NCBI RefSeq assembly: GCF_009728465.1
Contig: NZ_WOCD01000005.1
Span: 868,001-932,000 of the forward strand
Direction: 5' to 3'
Origin: Psychrosphaera haliotis
Lineage (GTDB): Bacteria; Pseudomonadota; Gammaproteobacteria; Enterobacterales; Alteromonadaceae
DNA: 64,000 bases
The translations under genes and the position numbers were made by a program. Shown one piece after another: positions 11,901-21,612 of the stretch (position 1 is the first letter of the stretch; every line of letters starts with the position of its first letter). Under the pieces are notes generated by a model that saw only the letters and a list, made by a program, of their open reading frames with translations, did not search any database and was not told the DNA's origin.

Positions 11901-13849
11901 ACAACGATGGTATTGTTGATTCTGTTCAAGTTGACATTGATGGTGATGGCGTTATCGATATGTTTGACCTGGATTCTGATAACGATGGTCGTTTAGATTC
12001 TTTAGAAGCGCCGACTCTGGATGCGAACAAAGATGGTATAGCGAATAGCAACGAACCTTTAGTGACAGAGCCGACGGACACTGATAATGATGGAATCTTT
12101 GATTTCAGAGATTTAGACAGTAACGGTGATGGCACTTTTGATATTGCGAATACGCCAGAACAAGCTTTTGATGCCGATGGTGATGGTCGAATTGACTTCA
12201 TGGCCGATGTAGATAACGACGGTATTGAAGATCGTGTTGACAGTGACCTAACGCTTAGAGGTACTGGTGGTAATAACGATGTCGATTTAGATGGTGCTGT
12301 AAACGCTATTGATAATGATGACGATAATGACGGTATCTCGGATATCAAGGAAGGCAATGTCGATTCAGACGGTGACAGAGTCATTGACAGTCGCGATGCG
12401 GACAGCGATAACGACGGTATTGCTGATTATATCGAAACAGATCGTCCACCTATTTCAGGATTAGACAGCGACTTTGATGGAATCGACGATGCCTATGATG
12501 TAGACGCAACCATGGGTGTAGATTTAGACCAAGATGGTGTGGATGACATATTCGCAATTCCAGATACGGACGGTGATGGTATTCCAGACTATCTAGATAC
12601 TGATAGTGACAATGACGGTTTATCTGATACGGAAGAGCAAGCAGCAGTGCCACTTCTTAATCGTGATGAAGATGAAGATGGCATCGATGACGCAATAGAT
12701 GTTACCTATACTAATGGTCGTGATTTGAATCGTGACGGAATAGATGATGATCTTATTAACACATTAGATGCCGATGGTGATGGCTTGCTCAATTATCGTG
12801 ACCTCGACAGTGATGGTGATGGAATAGAAGATTCGCAAGAAGGTCGTGGTGATAGCGATGGCGACGGTATTCGTGATGATGTTGATGATGATTCCGACAA
12901 TGATGGTATTCCAGATGCCTTGGAAGGAAATGCTGATACTGATAATGACGGCATTCCGGATTATTTAGACCTGGACTCTGACGGTGACGGAATTTCAGAC
13001 ATCAATGAAGGCACTAGAGACTCAGATGGAGATGGCATTTTAGACTCTAAAGAATTAGATGCCGACAACGATGGCATTGCCGACAATCAAGAAAACGGAG
13101 ACTTTAATAACGATGGTATTAACGACCGACTACAAGCCTTTGGCAAAGTGGAATCTACGTACACAGGTAGTGGTAGCATGAATATTTTGATGGCGACACT
13201 ATTAATGCTGTTTGCACTTATTCGCCGCAAAGGGTTGGCGGCCCGCAAACTAGTAATCCTTGCGACACTGTCGTTAATGGCAACATCGTTAACGGTTAGT
13301 GCTGACGATCATTTTGAAAAAGATGACTGTCGTCGACTTGATAATACCGATGATCCACTATCCTGCACCTATGTAGCGTTATCTTTTGGACAAGCTTACG
13401 TCTATCCAGATAGAAATAATACGATATGGAAAGTCTACGATAATGGACATCAAGCTTACGAGCTTTCGTTAGGTTATGAATTTAATCAACATTGGTTTGC
13501 GGAAATCAGTTATGCGGATCTAGGGGAGGCGAGTTTGTATAGCCAAAACCCTAGCCTTAAAGAAGACTTAGAGGTGTCATATAAAGGTTTTTCCGCCGAT
13601 GCTGGTTATTATTTTCGTGAACGCAGCAAAGATTGGAATGCTTATGTAAAGTTCGGAATGGGCTTCATTCAAACAGACGCCAATTTACCTGAACACCATG
13701 AACAAATTGAGTCTACCCAGATTCGAATGGGGTTAGGTGGACATTGGAATTTTTCAGATAATTGGTTCTTGCGAGCAGAACACATGAGAAGCGATAAGGA
13801 TGCACGTGTAACAGCATTGATTATTGGCTATCGATTTGATGGCAAATAA
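5990..13849 (+). CDS. Giant secreted protein: choice-of-anchor L, GEVED, Ig-like, TSP3 repeats and C-terminal beta-barrel
   Basis: 2619 residues. A signal peptide (about 1-29) is followed by a choice-of-anchor L domain (about 38-290, including [13 protein letters not shown]), a GEVED domain (about 291-475, ending [12 protein letters not shown]), about six Cys-containing Ig-like repeats of about 100 residues (480-1060, each with a ..[12 protein letters not shown]..-like strand), another Ig-like unit (1064-1156), and thrombospondin type 3 Ca-binding repeats [15 protein letters not shown] (about 1157-2381). Residues 2393-2414 (GSGS, hydrophobic helix, RRK) look like a GlyGly-CTERM-type sorting tail, yet the frame continues into a second signal-peptide-like stretch (about 2420-2438, ending VSA) and an OmpA-like eight-strand barrel (2439-2619). 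The pattern suggests a Ca-binding adhesin or stalk; the C-terminal part may be a gene fusion. Translation starts at the ATG after GAAAGG. Confidence 0.85.
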   Translation: MNQKSKSSKRLLPTLIVATFMAPSYLAFAETTGVNGEKVTTVNDASVLINNLAGEGLTISNESISGVGAFQFGLFEGFDFLFNPDGIEGFDSGVIISSGRVEDVISTAATNSNTTSETYGDGGQGVGSGTADSDLGETGHNIAKLKFEVLPTFDTLIIDFTFGSDEYTQYITGGINDKFKIMVDKDGSGAGVYANCALTPDNQIFSIETVNANVNSQLYINNDPEDTNDGNANNSIYDTEMNGFTKRVTCRASVVENQTATVAVGIIDDFDATLDSWAFFKARSLRSEPGGDLGDAPDTYQTLLSSSGPSHTIVEGVSLGLTPSGDVDGFSDGFDDSSGNASDDVDDGVATFDQLDDIQTTYTVRAKVTSINGSDAYIGAWIDFDGNGTFEADEFTSEIANIGASASVDEVNDLINAGTYNEEIEINWTSIPAGRVIGDTYIRIRIANTAFSANDFGGSKSTGEVEDYRFTISGSADSTAPDVVIDDPVGANVANQNTYNVTGTCNVGDGDVTVLIDDADGTPIDQAPTNAPIACSSSGTWAATFDVTGFSDGADTIIIDASQTDKNGNTGNAVQKTADKSALAIAIDDLVLVSAANQYGYKITGSCLDANTDVTITVTGLPAQTAACVNNTYQSTFDVSSIADGSGAIIANAFDTSGSATQKTADKDTTGPALTLDTPPAATQSNQASYTVTGMCESGASEVSVYIPNATPERQRVTCNVGMWSATTDVTAVAEGDDAVEVYLEQTDTNGNLSTVNDTAKKDTVAPSVAIDALANGNDSNQASYNVTGTCTVGDGNLTVTVDDKDNSPSGLTPTNAPIACSGGGTWSATFNITSITDGTDAIEANATQTDAVGNVGTAAQQAGDKDAALPVVTTNTPPTATQANQASYPVSGTCMTADGNVTVGISGAAAPSSKSVACSGGTWSTTFDVSPIANSSNAVSVTASQTDAFSNTGSAAVQQANKDSVAPVVAINALANANLANQASYPLSGSCTVGDGNVTVNVTGANLSSQSVVCSGGGTWSATTNVTNILDGTGVVIANANQTDAVGNIGLAMQQTGDKDTAAPTLSIDNAPAEVLTLAPIPLEFNFSENVTGFVVSDIVVVNGSATNFIQVSLDQYTADIVPDGNGNIDVSVANSTSVDDFSNNNIGDSVFISYDTDGDGLTNNVEATLGTDPNNPDSDGDGINDGVEVVDQNNPVDSDNDGVIDALDPDDDNDGIATAKEDANLDLDNNPTTQPTDTDGDGIPNYLDTDSDADNITDSIEAGASILDSDNDGIVDSIDVDATGGLDANNDGVDDLVAANNFDSGTPADYINVDSDGDGIPDYFESGSVFVDTDGDLIDDKFDVNQTLGTDVNGDGIDDNVAAANSDQDTANDSVDLDSDNDGIPDAVEAGVSMVDTDNDGILDVFDVDQTGGLDLNGDGVDDDTHALLADTDNDGIPDFQDPDSDNDGLPDFLEMGSSGVDSDNDGIDDAFDVDTTGGTDANNDGIDDALAPSNQDFDGDGIPNYLDPDSDNDGIADGIEAGIAATDTDNDGIPDTLDTDATGGADANNDGIDDAFVLIDTDNDGQPDFKDRDSDGDFLPDAIEGNNQTDFDMVPDFQDTDSDGDGIPDGTEAMATGIDSDNDGIDDAFDVDVTGGVDVNNDGVDDNIVFADSDDDGVSDYLDSNVDTDGDGLSDLEEGNSDPDGDGLPNFNDTDSDNDGILDSEEQLGDSDGDGIPDRLDTDSDNDGISDQIEGNGDSDLDGTPDYLDTSIDEDGDGIPDIIEGIGDADSDSIPDFLDPDSDNDGLADGTEFALSGFDSDNDGIDDLLDADITGGTDANNDGIDDTVSGLDSDADGISDYKEVDSDNDGIPDAIESVALQIDSDSDGIYDVYDADFTLGADTNNNGIDDSFDAAITGGIDVNDDGLDDLTIVTANADGDALPDYRDPDSDNDGIADSVEANSSFMDVDGDSVDDAYDADFVLDRDDNNDGIVDSVQVDIDGDGVIDMFDLDSDNDGRLDSLEAPTLDANKDGIANSNEPLVTEPTDTDNDGIFDFRDLDSNGDGTFDIANTPEQAFDADGDGRIDFMADVDNDGIEDRVDSDLTLRGTGGNNDVDLDGAVNAIDNDDDNDGISDIKEGNVDSDGDRVIDSRDADSDNDGIADYIETDRPPISGLDSDFDGIDDAYDVDATMGVDLDQDGVDDIFAIPDTDGDGIPDYLDTDSDNDGLSDTEEQAAVPLLNRDEDEDGIDDAIDVTYTNGRDLNRDGIDDDLINTLDADGDGLLNYRDLDSDGDGIEDSQEGRGDSDGDGIRDDVDDDSDNDGIPDALEGNADTDNDGIPDYLDLDSDGDGISDINEGTRDSDGDGILDSKELDADNDGIADNQENGDFNNDGINDRLQAFGKVESTYTGSGSMNILMATLLMLFALIRRKGLAARKLVILATLSLMATSLTVSADDHFEKDDCRRLDNTDDPLSCTYVALSFGQAYVYPDRNNTIWKVYDNGHQAYELSLGYEFNQHWFAEISYADLGEASLYSQNPSLKEDLEVSYKGFSADAGYYFRERSKDWNAYVKFGMGFIQTDANLPEHHEQIESTQIRMGLGGHWNFSDNWFLRAEHMRSDKDARVTALIIGYRFDGK
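9458..13130 (+). repeat. Coding tandem repeats: thrombospondin type 3 Asp-rich modules
   Basis: About 1225 codons of degenerate repeats around GAT-AAC/AAT-GAT-GGT-ATT (D-N-D-G-I) with DxDxDG calcium-loop spacing. Longer units of about 70-80 residues recur, seen as [28 protein letters not shown] followed by [22 protein letters not shown]. The bias produces long spurious Ser/His-rich open frames on the opposite strand. Confidence 0.85.
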
Positions 13850-13898
13850 CAGGCATAATCAGGGATGATTTTTAATTTTGCCTTAACAAGGATGTTTC

Positions 13899-15338
13899 AT
13901 GAAAAAATTTACACTTGGTTTGTCTGTTGTTGCAGTAGCCGTGATTGGTGCTGCAGTAATTGGCCCAAAAGTTGTTGGTTCTCAGCTTGAGTCAACATTA
14001 AAAGCACAAGTTGAAAAGCTTAACGAAACCGCTGGCTATAACGCAGAACTTACGGATTTTGAATCATCGTGGTTTTCTACTTCAGCTAAAGTGAGCTTAA
14101 CGTTAGATTTAGAAACGTCGTCGGTTAATACAGCCGCTGATGATCAAGATGCGTTAGAGTCAATTCATACCGTTATCGATTTAAGTGCTCAGCATGGCCC
14201 ACTTTTATTTAACGACATTGCTACTTTAGGTTGGTTGTCATTAACGGCAAGCGTAGACGGAAAGTCTATCTCTGATCATATTGTTACTGAAAACAATCAA
14301 GCCTTTTATACCTTACAAAACCACATGACATTGTTTGGTTCTCACGCATTTCAAGACAATATAGCGCCGCTTGTTTTTGATTGTAGTGACTGTGAGCAAC
14401 CAATAAAAATCACCTATGATGGTTACCAAGGCAAGGGTGAAGTGTCTAGTAACAATATGGTTTATAAAGGAATGGGCGGAAATACCTTATTCAATATGAC
14501 CAATGGTGAGCTTAAACTTGGCGAACTTAAAATGGACTTTGCGGGTGAAGTTCCTTTAGAGCAACTATTTTCAATGGGTTTGTATAACTCTAATGCAAAA
14601 ATTGTTTTAAATAGCGTTAACTTTACAAAGGTTGGCGAGACTGACAGCGTTGAGTTTAAAGGCATTGGCATTAGCACAGATACGAAACTAGACAGTGAAA
14701 AAGAACTGGCAACTATGGTTGTAGGTTACGAGCTAGAGTCGTTCACTGACGGCGAAGTTGAAGGTAAAGACTTTGATATTGAGTTTGAATTTACCAATAT
14801 CGACAACAACTTTTTAAATGAGTATGAAAAGTTCTTAAATCAGCTTGCTAAAGCAGATGCAGAGCTATCTGAAGTCGACCGCATACAAAGTGAGTTTATG
14901 AACACGCACGTTTTAGCTTTGGTTAAAGCGAACCCTCACATGAACTTAACTAAGTTTAACGGTACGCTAACGCAAGGTAGTTTCACGGGTAACTTAAACT
15001 CAGAATTAGTAAATATTGAAGCTATGCCTGACTTGATTGCAGATCCTAAATTTTGGTTAACGCATACTCAGGCAGATGGTAAGTTTCTGGTGGATAAGCC
15101 ATTGGCGAGTTACTTTGCAGAAATGATGATTGCGTCGCAAATACGTAAAAACCCACAGGCTCAAGGTATGCCAGAAGAGCAAATTCAAGAGATTGCAACG
15201 GCCCAGTCAGGTACGTTATTAAATACTCTTATTCAACAAGGCATGATTATAGAACTTGAAAGTCAGTTCGAATCAAAAATTAGCCTGAAAGATTTGCAAC
15301 TTTTAGTTAATGACCAGCAAATTCCTTTGCCTTATTAA
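13899..15338 (+). CDS. DUF945 family protein (YdgA-like)
   Basis: A 479-residue protein beginning with a membrane anchor or signal segment (MKKFTLGLSVVAVAVIGAAVIGP) and the DUF945 start pattern GSQLESTLKAQVEKLN, followed by an all-beta, Asp/Asn-rich body with many LDLETS/FTNID strands. Length agrees with E. coli YdgA-type proteins, which are periplasmic or inner-membrane-anchored proteins of unknown function. An AAGGA ribosome site precedes the ATG, and the gene lies 49 bases after the giant protein gene, so read-through is possible. A good rho-independent terminator follows. Confidence 0.85.
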   Translation: MKKFTLGLSVVAVAVIGAAVIGPKVVGSQLESTLKAQVEKLNETAGYNAELTDFESSWFSTSAKVSLTLDLETSSVNTAADDQDALESIHTVIDLSAQHGPLLFNDIATLGWLSLTASVDGKSISDHIVTENNQAFYTLQNHMTLFGSHAFQDNIAPLVFDCSDCEQPIKITYDGYQGKGEVSSNNMVYKGMGGNTLFNMTNGELKLGELKMDFAGEVPLEQLFSMGLYNSNAKIVLNSVNFTKVGETDSVEFKGIGISTDTKLDSEKELATMVVGYELESFTDGEVEGKDFDIEFEFTNIDNNFLNEYEKFLNQLAKADAELSEVDRIQSEFMNTHVLALVKANPHMNLTKFNGTLTQGSFTGNLNSELVNIEAMPDLIADPKFWLTHTQADGKFLVDKPLASYFAEMMIASQIRKNPQAQGMPEEQIQEIATAQSGTLLNTLIQQGMIIELESQFESKISLKDLQLLVNDQQIPLPY

Positions 15339-15365
15339 TCTAAAATAGTGCGTTTAAAGCTAAAG

Positions 15366-15391
15366 CCTAACTAATTACGTTAGGTTTTTTT
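15366..15391 (+). terminator. Rho-independent terminator after DUF945 gene
   Basis: CCTAAC/GTTAGG 6-bp stem with a 7-nt loop followed directly by seven Ts, 27 bases after the DUF945 stop codon. Confidence 0.75.
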
Positions 15392-15529
15392 GTATCTGTC
15401 AGCCAATAGTTATATTTTTGATCCTAATTGAATGAAACTTCGTTAGTTTTTACCTATTCTTTTATTATTGCTCTACAATCAACAGTTCGTTATTGTCGAG
15501 GGTAACAATCCTCATGGACCGGAATTAAT

Positions 15530-17407
15530 ATGTCAGATTTAACTCTAGCGCTGGCGCTAGTTGGAATAATTTCAATTGCTTGTCAGTTTACCGCTCACAA
15601 AGTAAAACTCCCTGCTATTTTGTTTTTGCTGGTGGCGGGAATATTTGTAGGCCCGGTTACTGGTGTCATTAATGCAGACGATTTATTTGGCGATTTACTA
15701 TTCCCTGTAGTGTCGCTTTCGGTTGCTATTATTCTATTTGAAGGTGCTTTAACGCTTAAAATAGCCGATATTGGCGGTCATGGCGCCATGGTGAGAAATC
15801 TCTGTAGCATAGGTGTATTGGTGACCTGGCTTGTTGTCACGCCATTAGCTTATATTGGCTTAGATATACCACTAGGCTTGGCGGCGCTCTTTGCTGCGAT
15901 TGTTACGGTAACTGGCCCTACAGTTATCGTGCCTATGTTAAGAACGGTCAGACCAAAAGGTAACGTAGCAAATATTCTTCGCTGGGAAGGCATTGTTATT
16001 GATCCTATTGGCGCTTTATTTGCGGTACTAGTGTTTGAATTCTTAATGACACAACAAGACGCTTTTACCCATACACTTTGGGCTTTTGGTCAAACGGTCT
16101 TGTCGGGTTTGGGCTTTGGTGCAGCGGTTGGTTATTTCTTAGGTCGCGCAATACGTGGCAATTGGTTCCCTCATTATTTACAAAATACAGCGGTATTAAC
16201 CATTGTATTGGGTGTATTTGCTTTATCAAACGCGGCGGCACATGAATCTGGATTGCTTACGGTTACCGTGGCAGGCATGATTTTAGCCAATATGAAAAAC
16301 GTCAACGTAGACGATATTCTAGAATTCAAAGAAACGTTAAGCGTATTGTTGATCTCTGGACTGTTTATATTACTGGCAAGTCGAATCGATTTTGCGGAAA
16401 TTCAAGCCGTTGGTTTTGGCGCGATTGTGGTTATTGTCGGTATTATATTTATCGCTCGACCGTTAGGTGTTTTCCTTTCTTCTTTTGGCACTGGATTGTC
16501 ATTCAAAGAGCTTGCGTTATTAAGCTGGATTGCACCACGAGGCATTGTTGCAGCTGCGGTATCAGCGCTGTTTTCACTAAAGCTTGAAGAGCAAGGTTAT
16601 GAACAAGCGAGTGTGCTAGTACCTGTGGTATTTTTGGTGATTATCACCACCGTTGTGTTGCAAAGCTTAACGTCGACTAAAGTGGCGGAATATCTAGACC
16701 TTAGAGAGCCGGAGCCAAATGGTTTCTTATTATTTGGCGCAAGTGATTTCACAAGAGCACTGGCTAAAGAGTTAAATAATAACAATATTTCATCGACCAT
16801 TGCGGATCCTAACTGGGATGCAATTAAAAAAGCTCGAATGGAGAGTGTGCGGACGTATTTTGGTAATCCAATTTCAGATCATGCATCACGTCGTTTAGAT
16901 TTAACGGGTATTGGTAACTTACTAGTTCTTTCGCCTTACCGACAGTTAAACCCAATGGTAATGACACACTTTGAGCATGAGTTTGGCCATGAAGCAACGA
17001 TACTAGGTTTGGCTACAAGTGATACTGCCAGCATGGAAAGCCATCAAATATCAGAAGGCTTTGCGAAGAAATTAACGCTTTTTGGTGAGAGTGTGACTTA
17101 TGGTTATTTGGCTAGCGCAATGAAAAAAGGCGCAATCATCAAAACCACTAATATTAGTGAAGACTTTACTTTCCAAGACTATCTTAATAAATACGACAGA
17201 GAGTTAATTCCGTTGATAAGTATTAGCGGTAAAAAAGTAGGTGTATTTAAGTCTGACAAAAAGACAGAGCCAAAAGCCGGTTGGAAAATTGTTAGTTTAA
17301 TTCTTAATCCAGCAAAAGTGGCATCAGAGAAAAAGCTAGAAGCTGCAAAGGCTGCGGGTAGCATTAAAGATGGCGCGTTGCCGTCGGATCCTGAACCAGA
17401 AAAATAG
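15530..17407 (+). CDS. Cation:proton antiporter (CPA family) with C-terminal RCK/TrkA-N-like domain
   Basis: 625 residues. Residues 1-390 are about a dozen hydrophobic helices of a Na+/H+ exchanger domain, with the transport-site region TVTGPTVIVPMLRTVRP near 125-145 and WEGIVIDPIGALFAVLVFE near 152-170. Residues from about 395 (NGFLLFGASDFTRALAKELN) form a Rossmann-like nucleotide-sensing RCK region. The tail is Lys/Glu/Pro-rich. The protein should exchange Na+ or K+ for H+ across the inner membrane and serve pH or salt homeostasis in a marine cell. It has its own leader after a terminator and ends at a bidirectional terminator, so it is probably a single-gene unit. Ion specificity cannot be read from sequence. 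Confidence 0.88.
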   Translation: MSDLTLALALVGIISIACQFTAHKVKLPAILFLLVAGIFVGPVTGVINADDLFGDLLFPVVSLSVAIILFEGALTLKIADIGGHGAMVRNLCSIGVLVTWLVVTPLAYIGLDIPLGLAALFAAIVTVTGPTVIVPMLRTVRPKGNVANILRWEGIVIDPIGALFAVLVFEFLMTQQDAFTHTLWAFGQTVLSGLGFGAAVGYFLGRAIRGNWFPHYLQNTAVLTIVLGVFALSNAAAHESGLLTVTVAGMILANMKNVNVDDILEFKETLSVLLISGLFILLASRIDFAEIQAVGFGAIVVIVGIIFIARPLGVFLSSFGTGLSFKELALLSWIAPRGIVAAAVSALFSLKLEEQGYEQASVLVPVVFLVIITTVVLQSLTSTKVAEYLDLREPEPNGFLLFGASDFTRALAKELNNNNISSTIADPNWDAIKKARMESVRTYFGNPISDHASRRLDLTGIGNLLVLSPYRQLNPMVMTHFEHEFGHEATILGLATSDTASMESHQISEGFAKKLTLFGESVTYGYLASAMKKGAIIKTTNISEDFTFQDYLNKYDRELIPLISISGKKVGVFKSDKKTEPKAGWKIVSLILNPAKVASEKKLEAAKAAGSIKDGALPSDPEPEK

Positions 17408-17435
17408 ACTTTAGCGAGTATATTTAGACAATAAA

Positions 17436-17458
17436 AACGCCCTTTTAATAAGGGCGTT
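17436..17458. terminator. Bidirectional terminator between antiporter and ohr
   Basis: Perfect 9-bp stem AACGCCCTT/AAGGGCGTT with a 5-nt loop. An A tract on the 5' side gives a T tract for the minus-strand ohr transcript; the plus side has a weaker TTCT tail. Confidence 0.7.
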
Positions 17459-17460
17459 CT

Positions 17461-17509
17461 CAAAATTCAAAATTCAAAATTCAAAATTCAAAATTCAAAA
17501 TTCAAAATT
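17461..17509. repeat. Heptanucleotide microsatellite (CAAAATT)x7
   Basis: Seven perfect tandem copies of CAAAATT lie in the 71-bp gap between the antiporter terminator and the end of ohr. The tract is non-coding, and no function is apparent. Confidence 0.9.
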
Positions 17510-17529
17510 CAAATCAGGCAGGCTGATTA

Positions 17530-17961
17530 TTATAAAACGTTAATCGTTACGTTAACATTGCCGCGGGTTGCATTTGAATATGGGCAAACCTGATGCGCTT
17601 TTTCTACTAAAGCTTTGGCGTCATCTTTGTCCATGTCACCAAGAGACACATTTAACTCGGCTTCAATACCAAAACCATGCTCAATTGGCCCTATAGAAAC
17701 ACTGGCATTAATAAAAGTATCTTCAGGTAGCGATTGTTTGTCGCCAGCTGCTACGGCTTTTAGAGCGCCAATAAAGCAAGCTGAATAACCTGCCGCGAAA
17801 AGCTGCTCTGGATTCGTACCATCGCCGTCATTTCCGCCTAAGGCTCTTGGTGCGCTTAACGATACATCCAATTTTCCATCATCTGACTTTGCAGTGCCAC
17901 CATCGCGTCCGCCAGTGGTGTGAGTGTGGGCTGTGTATAACACTTTTTGTAAGTCGCTCAT
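17530..17961 (-). CDS. ohr: Organic hydroperoxide resistance protein, OsmC/Ohr family
   Basis: 143 residues with both Ohr redox cysteines in context: YSACFIGALK (Cys about 61) and QVCPYSNATRGN (Cys about 125). The N terminus (LYTAHTHTTGGRDG) and ending (VNVTINVL) match Ohr rather than OsmC. The enzyme is a cytoplasmic thiol peroxidase that reduces organic and lipid hydroperoxides using lipoylated proteins. A GGAG ribosome site precedes the start. It is divergent from the Fur-box TonB receptor gene. No adjacent ohrR was found. Confidence 0.93.
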   Translation of the reverse strand: MSDLQKVLYTAHTHTTGGRDGGTAKSDDGKLDVSLSAPRALGGNDGDGTNPEQLFAAGYSACFIGALKAVAAGDKQSLPEDTFINASVSIGPIEHGFGIEAELNVSLGDMDKDDAKALVEKAHQVCPYSNATRGNVNVTINVL

Positions 17962-18044
17962 AAAATCTCCTTGATTACTTAATACCTTACTGTAGCAACT
18001 TACGGTGATTTTGCGTGATTGGATCTAAAATTATTAATCTTAAT

Positions 18045-18063
18045 GAGAATTGTTATCATTTGC
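18045..18063. promoter_or_regulatory. Fur box upstream of TonB-dependent receptor
   Basis: The minus-strand 19-mer GCAAATGATAACAATTCTC matches 14 of 19 positions of the classical Fur consensus GATAATGATAATCATTATC. It lies about 95 bases upstream of the receptor start and indicates iron-repressed expression. Confidence 0.75.
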
Positions 18064-18157
18064 ATTTACAAGAGGGTTAAACTTGTTTATGCTTTTGCAC
18101 CTGCTCGGATAGGCCGAAGCTTTTGGCATTTAATTAACTAATTTAAAAGGAAATCCA

Positions 18158-20385
18158 ATGCGTACGTTTAAAATCAGTGCGGTATTTGCTGCGACGATTT
18201 TAGCAATGTCTGGCACTGCACAGGCATTCAATAACAGTTCAAGTAACCCAGCCGGCTCACAGGTAGGCGCTGAATCAAAGGCGCAATCAGAATCAACGTC
18301 TGAGTCGCAAGAAAACAAAGCCGTTGAAAAAAATGCAGCTTCGGGACAAATAGAAACCATACAGGTCACTGGTAGTTACATTGAAGGTTACGGCGAAGAA
18401 GATGTAAACGGCGCATCAAGACTGAACTTAAAAATGGTAGAAATACCACAATCAGTATCGGTAATTAGTTCAGCGCAAATAAAAGATTTCCAACTTAATG
18501 ACATTAATGCTGCCTTAGACACCGCGACTGGTGTGCGTGTGGAACGAATTGAAACCGACCGTACTTATTACACGGCACGCGGCTTTGATATTACAAACTT
18601 CCAAATCGATGGTATTGGTTTACCGCTGATTTCAGGTAATAACCACGCCGATGAAGATACTGCTATTTATGACCGTGTTGAAGTTATTCGCGGTGCGAAT
18701 GGATTAATGACAGGTGTTGGTAATCCATCAGCAACCGTTAACTTTATTAGAAAGCGTCCAACAAAAACGACAGAGTTTGATTTAGATCTAACGGCAGGGT
18801 CTTGGGGTAAATCTAGAATAGAAGCGGATTATTCCACGGCAGTGACAAAAGATGTTGGCGTTAGGTTTGTCGCGGTAAAGCAAAAAATGACTCGTATTTA
18901 GATCGCTACAGCCAAGATAAAACCGTAGTTTATGGTTTTGTGGATATCAAAGTATCTGACGACACGCAGTTATCTTTAAGTCATGTAATTAATGACAATG
19001 ACGCAACAGGCAATACCTGGGGTGCAAACCCGTTATTTTACACTGATGGTACCGCAACTAATTATGATGTAGGTACAAATACGTCAGCAGATTGGTCAAT
19101 GTGGGACGTTAAAAAAAGCAATACCGTGGCAGAGTTGACTCATTTCATTAATGAAAACTGGGATGTGCGCGCCACTTATTCTAGAAAGAAGACCGATGAA
19201 GACTCACAACTTTTTTATGTATATGGCTCTCCTGACAGCACCACAGAGCTTGGTCTGCTAGGTTACGCAAGTGAATATGATCATGATGATGAACATGACT
19301 TGTTAGATGTATATACAACTGGTCACTTTGATGCATTTGGCCTACAGCACCAAGTTGTGTTTGGTTTGAGCTATGCAAACATGGATTATTCAGATCTGTC
19401 TTTATACGACTACTCAACGCCATACGGTTTCCCTGTGATGCCAGCGTTACCGACTTGGGATGGCAACACGCCTAAACCAACATTTTTAGACGCTAAAACA
19501 GGCGCTGATATTAAAACGACTCAAAAGGCGGCGTACTTTACTGCTCGACTCAACTTAGCAGAAGGTTTTCACACCATTATTGGTGGGCGATTTAACGACT
19601 GGAACGTAGAAGGTTCAAGTTACGGTGTGGTTCAAGATCGTGGTGACAACGTATTTATTCCATATGTAGGTGCTGTTTATCAAGTAACCCCAGAAGTGTC
19701 GGCTTATGCAAGTTATACAGAAACCTTCTTGTCTCAAACTGAAATGGACATTAACAACAATATTCTAGACCCAATTACGGGTGAAAGTGCTGAGATTGGT
19801 GCTAAAGCTGAGTTGTTTGATGGTCGTCTTATTGCCTCTGCAGCTTACTTTGACGTAGAGCAAGTCAACGTTGCGAAACTAGACCCTTTAACAGCTAACT
19901 TAGGTCCTGAATTACAGCGTCATATTGGCACTGATGGGATCAGCAGTACAGGCTATGAAATTGAACTGGCCGGTCAAATTGGCGACTCCACTCAAGTCAG
20001 CTTTGGTTTTACCGACTTTGAAATTGAAGGCGATGAAGAAGTACAAGACTACACACCAGAGACGCTTGTTAAATTGGCAATTACTCATGATTTAGAGGCC
20101 GTTGATGGTTTAACAATTGGCGCAAACGTCAATTATCAAAGTGCCACAAGCCGTGTTCAAGGCGTAACTACGGCAGGCGATGCTATTGGCTCGGTAATTG
20201 TGACAGAGCAAGATGCTTATGCGTTAGTTAACCTAATGGCCAACTATGAAATTAACGACACAGTCAGTGTTTCATTAAACGCCAACAATGTAACCGATGA
20301 AAAGTACATAAACAGCTTGTACTGGGCGCAAGGTTATTACGGTGCGCCGGCTAATTACTCGGCGACAGTTAGTCTGTCTTTCTAA
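18158..20385 (+). pseudogene. TonB-dependent siderophore receptor, one frameshift
   Basis: Two frames (18158-18901, and onward through 18940-20385) make one receptor of about 742 residues. The N-terminal part has a signal peptide ending AQA, a Ser/Glu-rich linker, a TonB-box-like IETIQVTGSY and the plug domain (MVEIPQSVSVISSAQIKDFQ; YDRVEVIRGANGLMTGVGNPSATVNFIRKRP), typical of ferric-siderophore receptors of the FhuE/FpvA type. The second part is the 22-strand barrel, ending in NATVSLSF-like aromatic residues. Adding one A to the A6 run at 18882-18887 restores ...KQKNDSYLDRYSQDKTVVYGF across the break. A Fur box precedes it and a terminator follows. It is either a true break or a homopolymer sequencing error. 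The ligand is not predictable. Confidence 0.85.
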
Positions 20386-20403
20386 ATAAAAAAAATAAAG
20401 TAG

Positions 20404-20437
20404 GGCGCGACATGGTTTTCTGTGTCGTGCCTTTTTT
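20404..20437 (+). terminator. Terminator after TonB receptor
   Basis: GGCGCGACA/TGTCGTGCC stem (one G-T pair) with a 10-nt loop followed by six Ts. It sits between the receptor and the PepSY gene, so it would reduce rather than prevent expression of PepSY from the receptor promoter. Confidence 0.7.
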
Positions 20438-20452
20438 CGTGAGGATTTTAAA

Positions 20453-21527
20453 ATGAGAAAGACACTATTTAAATGGCATTCATGGTTTGCACTTGTGGCC
20501 ATGGTTCCACTGTTTGTAATTTCAATTACCGGCAGTTTGTTGGTTTTTAAAGTAGAGATTGATCACCTCTTAATGCCAGAAAAATCTACAGTAAAAGTAG
20601 AGCCGTCTGCACAGCGATTACCAATAGATGAGCTAATTGAATCGGCGCAAAATACGCACCCAGGCTTTGCCATTGGAAGTTGGGAGCTATTTGATAACCA
20701 GCACCGAGCTGATGCTATTTATGTTATTAAACACGGCACTGATCAATGGCATAAAATGTATATAAACCAATATACAGGTGAGGTTTTAGCTGCACCGGTT
20801 GATGTTTCACATTATTTCACCGACTGGTTATTAGACTTACATTATCGATTTTTATTAGGCACAACGGGAGCAATCGTTGGTGCGGTTATTAGCATTTTGT
20901 TTTTGTTTCTAGGCATTTCAGGAATTGTTTTATACCGTAACTTTTGGAAGAACTTTTTCACCTTACGCTGGGGCAAAGCAAAACGAATCCTGTATAGCGA
21001 TATACATAAATTTACGGGTATTATTAGTTCGCCAATCATTCTAATATTAGCGTTTACAGGTGGTTACTGGAATATTGCAGAAAGTATCCACGAAGTAACG
21101 GAACATGCCTTTGAAGAACACTATTTGATTGAAGCTCCACTGCACAATACTGACCTGTCACTGCAAGGCATGCTTGATGATCAAACTCAGCATCTTAGTA
21201 ATTTTAAGGCGACATACATGGTTTTACCATACGAAACCTGGCCTAAATATCACCTTCTATGGCCAAGTGGATAGCGCAAATCCTTTGCATAGTGAATATG
21301 CAAGTACACTGACTTACGATCCGCAAAACGGCAAGTTGCTTCATGTGGGCGATGTACGTTCAAGTCCAACATTACACGTCATTGTAGATAGTTTTAGGAA
21401 GCTGCACTTTGGTTATTTTGGCGGACTCACGTCTAAAATTATCTGGTGCGTGATTGGTTTGAGCCCATTAATTCTAGGCTTTACGGGTTTGTATTTATAC
21501 TTGGTAAGAAGTCGACGAATTGGCTAG
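20453..21527 (+). pseudogene. PepSY-associated TM helix protein, one frameshift
   Basis: This would be a PepSY_TM protein of about 357 residues: an N-terminal helix (MRKTLFKWHSWFALVAMVPLFVISITGSLLVFK), a PepSY periplasmic part, further helices near 20870-20940 and 21010-21070, and a last helix LSPLILGFTGLYLYLVRSRR. The first frame stops at 21274; removing one A from the AAA at 21234-21236 gives ...LPYEPGLNITFYGQVDSANP and continues to 21527. Such proteins are commonly encoded next to siderophore receptors and are suspected ferric-siderophore reductases at the inner membrane. Its position here fits that. The break may be a sequencing error. Confidence 0.8.
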
Positions 21528-21549
21528 CAAAAAATTAGTTAAAAAGTAG

Positions 21550-21575
21550 AAAAAAAGGGCAGTTATTAACTGCCC
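21550..21575 (-). terminator. Terminator for minus-strand lipoprotein gene
   Basis: GGGCAGTT/AACTGCCC 8-bp perfect stem with a 3-nt loop. Seven As on its plus-strand 5' side read as a T7 tract on the minus strand. It may also stop transcription from the PepSY gene. Confidence 0.75.
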
Positions 21576-21612
21576 TGATGTTCAATTTAAGTGCAACGGA
21601 GACAGTGTTGAC

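Noticed and set aside
12131-12146. TGGCACTTTTGATATT as a sigma-54 promoter
   Set aside because: It lies within the giant coding region and lacks the GC at -12.
10086-12653. Several open frames of 60-150 codons on the minus strand, rich in Ser/Pro or His/Tyr
   Set aside because: They are antisense shadows of the Asp/Asn/Gly repeat codons of the TSP3 array, with no family resemblance or ribosome sites.
17461-17509. CRISPR-like repetitive tract
   Set aside because: Units are only 7 bp with no spacers and no cas genes nearby; it is a microsatellite.
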